Part shown: positions 1 to 5,932 of the stretch, in pieces
Layout of the letters: each line of letters starts with the position of its first letter
How positions within the stretch are numbered: the stretch's first letter is position 1
Assembly (NCBI GenBank): GCA_039805565.1
Contig: JBDLTZ010000204.1
Span: forward strand, 1-6,868
Length of the DNA: 6,868 nucleotides
DNA from: CALJIC01 sp039805565
Lineage (GTDB): Bacteria; Chloroflexota; Chloroflexia; Chloroflexales; Roseiflexaceae
Reading direction: 5' to 3'
Notes under the pieces: generated by a model
The model's input: only the letters and a program-made list of their open reading frames with translations
The model's database searches: none
What the model was told of the DNA's origin: nothing
Position numbers and translations under genes: made by a program

Positions 1-44
1 TGCTGCTGGGCGATGTGGAAGGGGTTGTCGTGATCAGACGTCAT
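1..44 (-). CDS. N-terminus of a probable Glu/Leu/Phe/Val dehydrogenase (cut by window edge)
   Basis: Only the first 14 codons are inside the window, reading MTSDHDNPFHIAQQ. The ATG is at 44-42. It is preceded on the minus strand by a strong Shine-Dalgarno run, GAGGAG, with 6 bases before the ATG, so the start is well supported. The NPF-x-IAQQQ opening is typical of the extreme N-terminus of Glu/Leu/Phe/Val dehydrogenases, which carry out NAD(P)-dependent oxidative deamination of amino acids in the cytoplasm. The identity rests on this short motif from family knowledge; no catalytic residue is visible. The gene follows the acetyltransferase on the same strand after a 99-base gap filled by two hairpins. 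I see no AT-rich -10 box in that gap, so it may be read from the acetyltransferase promoter. Confidence 0.55.
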   Translation of the reverse strand, partial: MTSDHDNPFHIAQQ

Positions 45-62
45 TGTCTGCTCCTCGTTTGT

Positions 63-101
63 CCCCTCGGGGGCGCTGGCCCCTCCAGCGCCTCCCAGGG
101 G
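63..101. other. Strong GC-rich hairpin upstream of the partial dehydrogenase gene
   Basis: The arms 72-79 (GGCGCTGG) and 85-92 (CCAGCGCC) form a perfect 8-bp stem with a 5-base loop. Allowing one bulged base on each side, it extends outward through 69-71/94-96, T67-A97 and 63-66/98-101, giving about 16 base pairs. Neither strand has a convincing U-run afterwards, so it is not a textbook intrinsic terminator. It may be a partial terminator, an RNA-stabilising element or a processing site between the acetyltransferase and the dehydrogenase. In the minus-strand transcript it ends 18 bases before the dehydrogenase ATG and leaves its Shine-Dalgarno site free. Confidence 0.5.
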
Positions 102-115
102 GAAGCGTCTCTGTT

Positions 116-138
116 CTCGGGGCCGCGGGTCCCCCGAG
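116..138. other. Hairpin just after the acetyltransferase stop codon
   Basis: CTCGGGG at 116-122 pairs perfectly with CCCCGAG at 132-138 (7 bp, 9-base loop). On the minus strand it begins 5 bases after the TAG stop of the acetyltransferase, a typical place for a 3'-end hairpin. No U-run follows, so termination would be weak or partial. Together with the 63-101 hairpin it fills most of the gap to the next gene. Confidence 0.45.
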
Positions 139-143
139 CTCCG

Positions 144-806
144 CTAGGCTGGTGGGGCAGGCGCCAGGTTCTTGCGCATGTAGACCCACTTGTGCTGGCG
201 CAGCACCCAGGCCGCCAGCATCGAGCGCCGGACCCGGTGCTCAACGAACCCGGTGCTTGCGTAGAGGCGGCGCGCGGCCTGGTTGGCGGCGCTCACGTAG
301 AGCCCGAGGAAGCGCTTGTTGCGCAGCCGGGCGTCCTCCTCAGCACGAGCCAGCAGGGCGTGTGCCACGCCGCGGCGGCGGTACAGGGGCAGCACCGCCA
401 CATCGGTGATGTACCCCTCGCCGCGCTCGATCTGGTGGTCCAGCAGGGAGAGCGCGAAGATCGAGCGGATGGCGCCCCAGGCGCCAAGCACCTGATGGAA
501 AGCGATCTCCGCCGCGCCGCTCGTATCGCTGCCCATCTCCGCCGTGCGGAGCGAGATCGTCCCGATGATCTGCCCGTCGGCGACGGCTACGGTCATGCCG
601 CGGAGTGCGGTAATCCCCTGGCGGCGCCAGGCCTCGGCCATGGCCTCGACGCCGCGCGCGGTGCCATCGGCGCCGAACGCCGCGCCGAACTTGTCAGAGA
701 ACGCGTCGCGGTGGAGGCGGAGGATGGGGTAGATGTCATCCATGCGCGCGGACCGGATGTCGATGGCGATCGGCGGCGCTTGAGGGGCCTGCGTTGTGAT
801 CAGCAT
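144..806 (-). CDS. GNAT-family N-acetyltransferase
   Basis: This is a 220-residue cytoplasmic enzyme that should transfer an acetyl group from acetyl-CoA to an amine on an unknown acceptor. The GNAT fold runs from about residue 15 to 210. The acetyl-CoA pyrophosphate-binding motif A is clear: TDVAVLPLYRRRGVA at 134-148, with R143-x-x-G146-x-A148 matching Q/R-x-x-G-x-G/A. It is followed by a helix rich in Ala and Arg. Motif B is also present: N175, Y182 and G186-F187 in ANQAARRLYASTGF. The C-terminus (WVYMRKNL) is the usual last strand. The family assignment is firm, but the substrate cannot be read from the sequence. The ATG at 806-804 is the only plausible in-frame start near the N-terminus, yet the good Shine-Dalgarno run GGGAGG (834-829) lies 22 bases upstream, too far for it. 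A micro-ORF fits that site better. The gene is transcribed away from the membrane protein gene from its own promoter at 881-853. Confidence 0.87.
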   Translation of the reverse strand: MLITTQAPQAPPIAIDIRSARMDDIYPILRLHRDAFSDKFGAAFGADGTARGVEAMAEAWRRQGITALRGMTVAVADGQIIGTISLRTAEMGSDTSGAAEIAFHQVLGAWGAIRSIFALSLLDHQIERGEGYITDVAVLPLYRRRGVAHALLARAEEDARLRNKRFLGLYVSAANQAARRLYASTGFVEHRVRRSMLAAWVLRQHKWVYMRKNLAPAPPA

Positions 807-823
807 AGCGTCCCGACCGGCAC
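800..823 (-). CDS. Possible seven-codon upstream ORF coupled to the acetyltransferase
   Basis: On the minus strand a GTG at 823-821 opens the frame MPVGTLC and stops at TGA 802-800. Its start lies 5 bases after GGGAGG (834-829), a well-placed Shine-Dalgarno site. The stop codon lies within the first codons of the acetyltransferase, whose ATG is 806-804 in another frame. A ribosome finishing this peptide would be sitting on the acetyltransferase start, which is the usual geometry for translational coupling. The geometry is seen directly; translation is inference. The peptide has no run of one amino acid that would suggest classic attenuation. Confidence 0.35.
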   Translation of the reverse strand: MPVGTLC

Positions 824-852
824 GAGATCCTCCCGGGGTGTTCTAGGCAGGT

Positions 853-881
853 ATTGTAGCATTCGGCGTACCGAGGGTCAA
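853..881 (-). promoter_or_regulatory. Sigma70-type promoter for the acetyltransferase
   Basis: On the minus strand the -35 box TTGACC (881-876) is separated by exactly 17 bases from the -10 box TACAAT (858-853). Each box is one base from consensus. Transcription would start near 846, giving a leader of about 40 bases that contains the GGGAGG site and the micro-ORF. In this GC-rich background such a match, at the right spacing and in front of a gene, is strong evidence. Confidence 0.75.
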
Positions 882-886
882 CCAGA

Positions 887-915
887 TTGACACCGCCGGT
901 GAAGGAGGCTACAAT
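887..915 (+). promoter_or_regulatory. Sigma70-type promoter for the membrane protein gene
   Basis: The consensus -35 box TTGACA (887-892) is followed after exactly 17 bases by the -10 box TACAAT (910-915), which is one base off consensus. Transcription would begin near 922 with a leader of about 45 bases. The -35 box lies only 5 bases from the -35 box of the divergent promoter, so the two polymerases would compete for the same face of DNA. Expression is predicted to be constitutive unless a factor binds the dyad between them. Confidence 0.78.
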
Positions 916-923
916 TCTGGGCC

Positions 924-950
924 GCGCCCGCCCCGCATAACCCCGGGCGC
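924..950 (+). other. Small hairpin in the leader of the membrane protein mRNA
   Basis: GCGCCCG (924-930) pairs with CGGGCGC (944-950), a perfect 7-bp stem with a 13-base loop. It would form at the very 5' end of the predicted mRNA and ends 3 bases before the Shine-Dalgarno site GAGGTG (954-959). It may stabilise the 5' end or tune ribosome access. In such GC-rich DNA a stem of this size can arise by chance. Confidence 0.3.
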
Positions 951-967
951 CCTGAGGTGCACGACAT

Positions 968-1825
968 ATGGTTGGCGCGTCCCCAACGCCCCGCTACGAC
1001 CGCATCGTCTCGCTCGTGCTGCTGGTGCTGCTCGGGCTGGCGGTGGTCTTCCTGATCGACATCAACCCCAACATCCTGCGCGCCCGCTTCGGCGGCGACC
1101 TGCCGACGATCACGGTCTCGTGGCTGCTGATCGCTTCGCTGGTGGTGATCACTGCCACGGGGGCAGACGTGTTCATCCGGGCGCACCCGCAGATGCAGAC
1201 GCGCGAGCTGCCCACCATCCGGCTCGGCCCGCTGGCGCTCGAGCTAGCGCCGGGATTCTGGATCCTGCCGTCGTTCGCGATCGTGGCCTCGTTCGCCTTC
1301 TTCCGGCTGTTCAGCGCCACGCTGGAGATGACGGCCTTCATCATCGCGCTGGCGGCGGCGGGCGCGCTGCTGCTGGCCTCGCTGGTAGGGCAGCACTACG
1401 CGCTGGACCGGCGGCCCGAGCCACGGCACGCGGCGCGTCTCGGCCTGCAGGCGATCACGCTGCTGCTGGCCTTCGGCGTCTTCAGCGCAGTGTACTACGC
1501 CCGCCTCCGCACGCTCTACTCGGCGGCGCTGATCGGGGCCACCGGGACGCTGCTGGCCTACGCGCTGCTCCAGTGGAGTCCGCCGCGCGGGGGGCTGCTG
1601 CTGGCGGCGATGGTGGGGCTCACTCTGGCTGAGGCGACCTGGGCGCTCAACTACTGGGCCGCGCCGTTCCTGCTGGGCGGGGCGCTGCTGCTGGTGGTGT
1701 TCTACGTGACCACCGGGCTGCTCCAGAGCTACCTCGAGGGTACGCTGAACCGGCGCGTGATGGTAGAGTACGGGCTGCTGGGGACCGGGCTGTTCGTGGC
1801 GGTGCTGGTAGCGGTGTTCCGGTAG
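968..1825 (+). CDS. Polytopic membrane protein of unknown function
   Basis: This is a 285-residue inner-membrane protein that I cannot assign to a known family with confidence. About nine hydrophobic helices are visible, at roughly residues 13-30, 48-68, 96-115, 119-140, 158-178, 183-203, 208-228, 232-254 and 266-284. There is no cleavable signal peptide and no large soluble domain. A short hydrophilic stretch rich in charged residues (70-92) separates helices 2 and 3. A basic loop (about 147-157, DRRPEPRHAAR) separates helices 4 and 5. Charged residues inside helices are few, so there is no obvious ion- or substrate-binding motif. The ATG is preceded by GAGGTG at 954-959 with an 8-base gap, and a near-consensus promoter lies further upstream, so this is a real, expressed gene. 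It stands alone as a single-gene transcript, divergent from the acetyltransferase and convergent with the cox operon. It may belong to one of the uncharacterised multi-helix families common in Chloroflexota; a profile search would decide. Confidence 0.8.
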   Translation: MVGASPTPRYDRIVSLVLLVLLGLAVVFLIDINPNILRARFGGDLPTITVSWLLIASLVVITATGADVFIRAHPQMQTRELPTIRLGPLALELAPGFWILPSFAIVASFAFFRLFSATLEMTAFIIALAAAGALLLASLVGQHYALDRRPEPRHAARLGLQAITLLLAFGVFSAVYYARLRTLYSAALIGATGTLLAYALLQWSPPRGGLLLAAMVGLTLAEATWALNYWAAPFLLGGALLLVVFYVTTGLLQSYLEGTLNRRVMVEYGLLGTGLFVAVLVAVFR

Positions 1826-1861
1826 AGGCGCACCCCGCAGCTTGACCTCCTGCCCCTCTCG

Positions 1862-1925
1862 GGGCGCAGCAGCAAGGGCTCCACCCACCGACGATGCGGT
1901 GGGTGGAGCCCTTGCTGCTGCGCCC
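1862..1925. terminator. 29-bp perfect inverted repeat between convergent genes, likely bidirectional terminator
   Basis: The arms 1862-1890 and 1897-1925 are exact reverse complements over 29 bases, with a 6-base loop ACGATG (1891-1896). It lies between the stop of the membrane protein gene (1825) and the stop of coxM (1972), where a two-way terminator is expected. Neither strand shows a U-run after the stem, so it does not meet the classic intrinsic terminator pattern. It could stop transcription through the long stem alone, or be an RNase III-type processing site protecting both mRNA 3' ends. A copy of a dispersed palindromic element is the main alternative. The rest of the 146-base gap holds only minor GC-rich palindromes, including CGCGGG/CCCGCG at 1951-1956/1975-1980 across the coxM stop. 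Confidence 0.7.
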
Positions 1926-1971
1926 TTGCGTCTCGTGACCTGTGGTCCCTCGCGGGCCGGCGGGGCGCCCC

Positions 1972-2835
1972 CTACCCGCGGGCGCGGGCGATCGCGTCGG
2001 CGAGCGCGCGCTTGGTGTAGACCTTGACCATCGCGCGGCGGTACTCCTCGGAGGCGTGGATGTCGCCCAGGTAGTCCATGTCCTCCCCGGCCGCCGCGGC
2101 CGCCGCCGCCACCGCCGCATCATCGCCGCTCGTGCCCGTGAGGGCCGCCTCGGTAGCCGACTGGCGGACGGCCTTCGGGCCGGCGCCCGTCACGGCCACG
2201 CGGCAGGACTCCACCGCACCGCCCGCGCCCAGCTTCACGTAGGCGGCCACGCCCACGATCGCGTAGCGCGACGCCGGGTGGCGCAGCTTGGTGTAGGCCG
2301 CGCCCTCGCCCTTGCCGAGCGCCGGGAACGTCACGCGCGTCACCACCTCGCTCGGCTCCAGCGCCGTGGTCAGCATCTCCACGAACATATCGTCGGCCGC
2401 GATCTCGCGCGCGCCGCCGGGGCCCTGAACGCTCAGCGTCGCCCCCAGCGCCAGCGCCACCGCCGGCAGGTCCGCGGCCGGGTCCGCGTGGGCCAGCGCG
2501 CCGCCCACCGTGCCGCGGTTGCGCACCTGGATGTCACCGATCTGCGCCACGCACTCGGACAGCACCGGGCAGGCCGCGCGCACCGCCTCGCTGCTCGCCA
2601 CCTCGTGGTAGGTGGCGGCCGCGCCGAGGCTGACGCTGCCGTTGACCGACACGCCCTTCAGCTCAGCGATCTTGCTGATGTCGATCAGCGCCGCCGGCTG
2701 CGACAGGCGCAGCTTCAGGGCCGGCAGGAGCGAGTGGCCGCCGGCGAGGATCTTAGCCTCGTCGTTCTGCTGGAGCAGGCTGATCACCTCGGCGACCGTG
2801 GACGGGGCGTGGTACTGAAACTCGGCTGGGATCAT
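1972..2835 (-). CDS. coxM: Carbon monoxide dehydrogenase-type hydroxylase, FAD-binding medium subunit
   Basis: This 287-residue cytoplasmic flavoprotein is the medium subunit of the hydroxylase. It takes electrons from the [2Fe-2S] clusters of CoxS and passes them to an external acceptor. The FAD-binding domain fills the N-terminal two thirds. The two FAD pyrophosphate-contacting motifs of this family are present: AGGHS at 31-35 and NRGTVGG at 106-112, followed by HADPAAD at 117-122. The C-terminal CO dehydrogenase flavoprotein domain ends in the typical GDIHASEEYRRAMV segment (257-270). Length is normal for CoxM (about 280-290). The ATG is preceded by GGGAGGGA on the minus strand, a strong ribosome site. 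It is the last gene of the coxG-S-L-M operon, 110 bases after coxL, and that gap contains two stable hairpins. The start, stop and conserved motifs look intact. Family assignment is firm; the exact substrate depends on CoxL. Confidence 0.9.
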   Translation of the reverse strand: MIPAEFQYHAPSTVAEVISLLQQNDEAKILAGGHSLLPALKLRLSQPAALIDISKIAELKGVSVNGSVSLGAAATYHEVASSEAVRAACPVLSECVAQIGDIQVRNRGTVGGALAHADPAADLPAVALALGATLSVQGPGGAREIAADDMFVEMLTTALEPSEVVTRVTFPALGKGEGAAYTKLRHPASRYAIVGVAAYVKLGAGGAVESCRVAVTGAGPKAVRQSATEAALTGTSGDDAAVAAAAAAAGEDMDYLGDIHASEEYRRAMVKVYTKRALADAIARARG

Positions 2836-2863
2836 GCTTCTTCCCTCCCTCGGCGGGGGCTAC

Positions 2864-2880
2864 GGGGGCCTGCGGCCCCC
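2864..2880. other. Compact hairpin in the coxL-coxM spacer, near the coxM start
   Basis: GGGGGCC (2864-2870) and GGCCCCC (2874-2880) form a perfect 7-bp stem with a 3-base loop. It lies about 28 bases upstream of the coxM ATG in the minus-strand mRNA. A second C-rich block at 2855-2860 could compete for the same pairing partner, so alternative folds next to the coxM ribosome site are possible. No U-run follows. Confidence 0.45.
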
Positions 2881-2900
2881 GAGAGAATACAAAACATTTC

Positions 2901-2923
2901 TCGGAGGGGCCGTGCCCCTCCGA
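2901..2923. other. Stable 10-bp hairpin after coxL
   Basis: TCGGAGGGGC (2901-2910) pairs perfectly with GCCCCTCCGA (2914-2923) around a 3-base loop. In the minus-strand mRNA it begins 22 bases after the coxL stop. The bases after it read TTTC or similar only briefly, so termination would be partial at most. It may protect the upstream coxG-S-L mRNA from 3' decay or reduce read-through into coxM. A further weak pairing, CCGAGA (2879-2884) with TCTCGG (2899-2904), could link the two hairpins of this spacer in an alternative fold. Confidence 0.5.
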
Positions 2924-2945
2924 ACCACCCCGTTAAGGGCCGCCT

Positions 2946-5309
2946 CTACTTGCCATGCATCGTCCGCCAGACGTTCTCGGCCGTGGCAGGCATCTGCATG
3001 TGCTTGACCCCGAACGGCGCCAGCGCGTCGATCACGGCGTTCATCACCGCCTGGGCGCTGGCGATCGTGCCGGCCTCACCCGCGCCCTTCACGCCCATCG
3101 GGTTCACCGGCGAGGGCGTGACAGTGTGCGCAGTCTCGAAGGGCGGCAGCATCTGCGCCCCCGGCACCGCGTAGTCCATCATCGTGCCGCTTATCAGCTG
3201 GCCGTTCTCATCGTACACCGCGCGCTCGTAGAGCGCCTGGGCGATGCCCTGCGCGATGCCGCCGTGGATCTGGCCGTTCACCACCAGCGGGTTGATGATG
3301 TTGCCGCAGTCGTCCACCGCCACGTAGCGCTTCAGGTCAACGTGGCCGGTGTCGGCGTCCACCTCGACCACCGCCACGTGCGTGCCGAAGGGGAAGGTGC
3401 AGTTCGGCGGGTCGTAGTAGGAGGTCTCGTCCAGGAACGGCTCCATACCCTCAGGCAGATCGTAGGCCACCGAGGCCTGGAGCGCGATCTCGCCGAACGC
3501 CTTGGCCTGGTCCGGCGAGCCCTTCACGAAGGCCTTACCGTCCTCGAAGACGATGTCGTCCGGGTTGGCCTCCAGCATGTGGGCCGCCAGCCGCTTAGCC
3601 TTCTCCTTGATCTTGCCCACGCTCTTGTAGAGCGCCGTGCCGCCCACGGCCAGCGAGCGGCTGCCGTAGGTGCCGTAGCCGAAGGGCGTGCCGGCAGTGT
3701 CCGAGTGCTCGACGATCACATCATCGTACGGGACGCCGAGCTCGTCGGCCACAATCTGCGCGAAGGTAGTCTCGATGCCCTGGCCGTGCGGCAGCGAGCC
3801 GGTGGTCACCACCACCTTGCCGGTGAGGTGCACGCGCACGTTGGCGCTCTCCCACAGGCCGGCGCCCCAGCCCTCGCCCGGCAGGCCGATCCACTTGCTG
3901 GGCGCCACGCCGCAGATCTCGACGTACGAGCTGAGGCCGACGCCGAGGTACTTGCCGCGGGCGCGAGCCTCGGCCTGCTGGGCACGCAGATCCGCGTAGC
4001 CCGTCATCGCCAGCGCCTTGTCGAGCGCCGGCTCGTAGTTGCCGCTGTCGTACGGCAGCAGGCCGAGGCCATTGTCGTACGGGAAGTCCTCGGGCTGGAT
4101 AAAGTTCTTGCGCCGCACCTCGGCCGGGTCCATGCCGATCTCGGCGGCGAAGCGGTCCACCATGCGCTCGATCAGGTAGGAGGCCTCGGGCCGGCCGGCG
4201 CCGCGGTAGGCGTCCACCATCGCGGTGTTGGTGTAGACGCCGTAGACGTGGCAGTAGGCCGCCGGGATCTTGTAGACCCCGGTGACGATGCGGCCGTAGA
4301 GCGTGGTAGGGATACCCGGCGCGATCGTCGAGAGGTAGGCGCCGAGGTTGGCGTAGGTGTTCACACGCAGGCCGGTGATCGTCCCGTCGCGCGTGCCGGC
4401 GACCTCGGCCTCGGAGATGTGGTCCCGGCCGTGGGTCGAGTACTTGTAGTTCTCCGAGCGGTCCTCGACGAACTTGACCGGGCGGCCGACCTTACGCGCT
4501 GCCCACATGGTGAAAGCCATGTCGTTGTAGCAGAAGATCTTCTGGCCGAACCCACCGCCGACGTTCGGCGCGATGCAGCGCAGCTTCGGCTCGGGGATGC
4601 CGAACACGAAGGCTGTCAGCAGCAGGCGCATGACGTGCGGCGCCTGCGAGGTCATCCAGACGGTAAACTCGCCGGTGGCGGGCTCGTAGCGCGCCAGCGC
4701 GCCGCGGGTCTCCATCGGCGTCGGGATGAGGCGCTGGTTGATGATCTCCTCGCGCACCACCACCTCGGCCGCCGCGAACGCCGCGTCAGCCTTTGCCTTG
4801 TCTCCGCAATCCCACTCCATCACGATGTTGTTCGGCGCGTTCTCGTGCAGCTGCGGCGCCCCCGGCTCGGTGGCCTTCTTCGCGTCCACCACCACCGAGA
4901 GCGGCTCGTACTCGACGTCGATCAGGTCCAGGGCGTCCCGCGCGATGTAGCGGTCCTCGGCCACCACCAGCGCCACTGCGTCGCCGGCGAAGTGGACCTC
5001 GCCCACAGCGAGCGCGCGCGGGGTGTTGAGGTTGTTCTGGACCCTGCCGGCCGCCCACGCGCAGGGCAGCGGGTTGATGTCCAGCATGTCCTCGCCGGTG
5101 AAGACCGCGACGACACCGGGGTGCGCCTTGGCGCGCGAGGTGTCGATGCTGGTGATCTTCGCGTGCGCGTAGGGGCTGCGGAGCACGGCGGCGTGCGTCA
5201 TTCCGGCCAGCTTGATGTCGTCGAGGAAGTTGCCACGCCCGGTGATGAGCTTGGGGTCCTCCCGCCGCTTGAGCGCCTGGCCGACAACTTTGGTGGGTGT
5301 TGCGGTCAT
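2946..5309 (-). CDS. coxL: Form II CO dehydrogenase-like molybdenum hydroxylase, large subunit
   Basis: This 787-residue catalytic subunit of the xanthine oxidase family binds the molybdopterin cytosine dinucleotide cofactor. The N-terminal a/b-hammerhead domain covers about residues 18-140. The Mo-cofactor-binding domains follow, with SQAPH at 221-225, GGGFG at 251-255, PHGQG at 507-511, VDDCGNIINP at 665-674 and KGAGEAG at 741-747. E745 corresponds to the catalytic glutamate of the family; by position, Q222 and E745 sit 18 residues before Q240 and E763 of the Oligotropha enzyme. The active-site loop reads AYRGAGR (367-373), so the Cys that carries the Mo-Cu centre in true form I CO dehydrogenase is Gly370 here. 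That is the form II signature, and CO oxidation cannot be assumed; aldehydes or N-heterocycles are alternatives. The ATG has AGGAAGGAA upstream on the minus strand. The gene lies 67 bases after coxS and 110 bases before coxM, in the S-L-M order usual for form II clusters. The frame is intact and full length. Confidence 0.9.
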   Translation of the reverse strand: MTATPTKVVGQALKRREDPKLITGRGNFLDDIKLAGMTHAAVLRSPYAHAKITSIDTSRAKAHPGVVAVFTGEDMLDINPLPCAWAAGRVQNNLNTPRALAVGEVHFAGDAVALVVAEDRYIARDALDLIDVEYEPLSVVVDAKKATEPGAPQLHENAPNNIVMEWDCGDKAKADAAFAAAEVVVREEIINQRLIPTPMETRGALARYEPATGEFTVWMTSQAPHVMRLLLTAFVFGIPEPKLRCIAPNVGGGFGQKIFCYNDMAFTMWAARKVGRPVKFVEDRSENYKYSTHGRDHISEAEVAGTRDGTITGLRVNTYANLGAYLSTIAPGIPTTLYGRIVTGVYKIPAAYCHVYGVYTNTAMVDAYRGAGRPEASYLIERMVDRFAAEIGMDPAEVRRKNFIQPEDFPYDNGLGLLPYDSGNYEPALDKALAMTGYADLRAQQAEARARGKYLGVGLSSYVEICGVAPSKWIGLPGEGWGAGLWESANVRVHLTGKVVVTTGSLPHGQGIETTFAQIVADELGVPYDDVIVEHSDTAGTPFGYGTYGSRSLAVGGTALYKSVGKIKEKAKRLAAHMLEANPDDIVFEDGKAFVKGSPDQAKAFGEIALQASVAYDLPEGMEPFLDETSYYDPPNCTFPFGTHVAVVEVDADTGHVDLKRYVAVDDCGNIINPLVVNGQIHGGIAQGIAQALYERAVYDENGQLISGTMMDYAVPGAQMLPPFETAHTVTPSPVNPMGVKGAGEAGTIASAQAVMNAVIDALAPFGVKHMQMPATAENVWRTMHGK

Positions 5310-5376
5310 TATGGCCTGTTCCTTCCTAGTGCCGATACTGCCGTAGTAACCGGGGTCAGGGACAGGGGCACGCGTG

Positions 5377-5904
<528 letters not shown>

Positions 5905-5932
5905 GGTACCTCCTCGTTGAGACTCTGGAAGG

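Noticed and set aside
15..890. A 291-codon plus-strand frame opposite the acetyltransferase
   Set aside because: It crosses the acetyltransferase promoter and a dehydrogenase start on the other strand and has no family features, whereas the minus frame has clear GNAT motifs.
1862..1925. The long inverted repeat as insertion-sequence ends or a CRISPR repeat
   Set aside because: The arms are separated by only 6 bases, no transposase is near, and there is no series of spaced direct repeats.
1942..3174. A 410-codon plus-strand frame opposite coxM and the coxL 3' end
   Set aside because: It runs antisense through coxM and across two intergenic hairpins, with biased Arg/His/Ala composition and no recognisable motif.
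2946..5309. Calling the enzyme a proven aerobic CO dehydrogenase
   Set aside because: The active-site loop is AYRGAGR without the Cu-binding Cys, so only the family name is justified.
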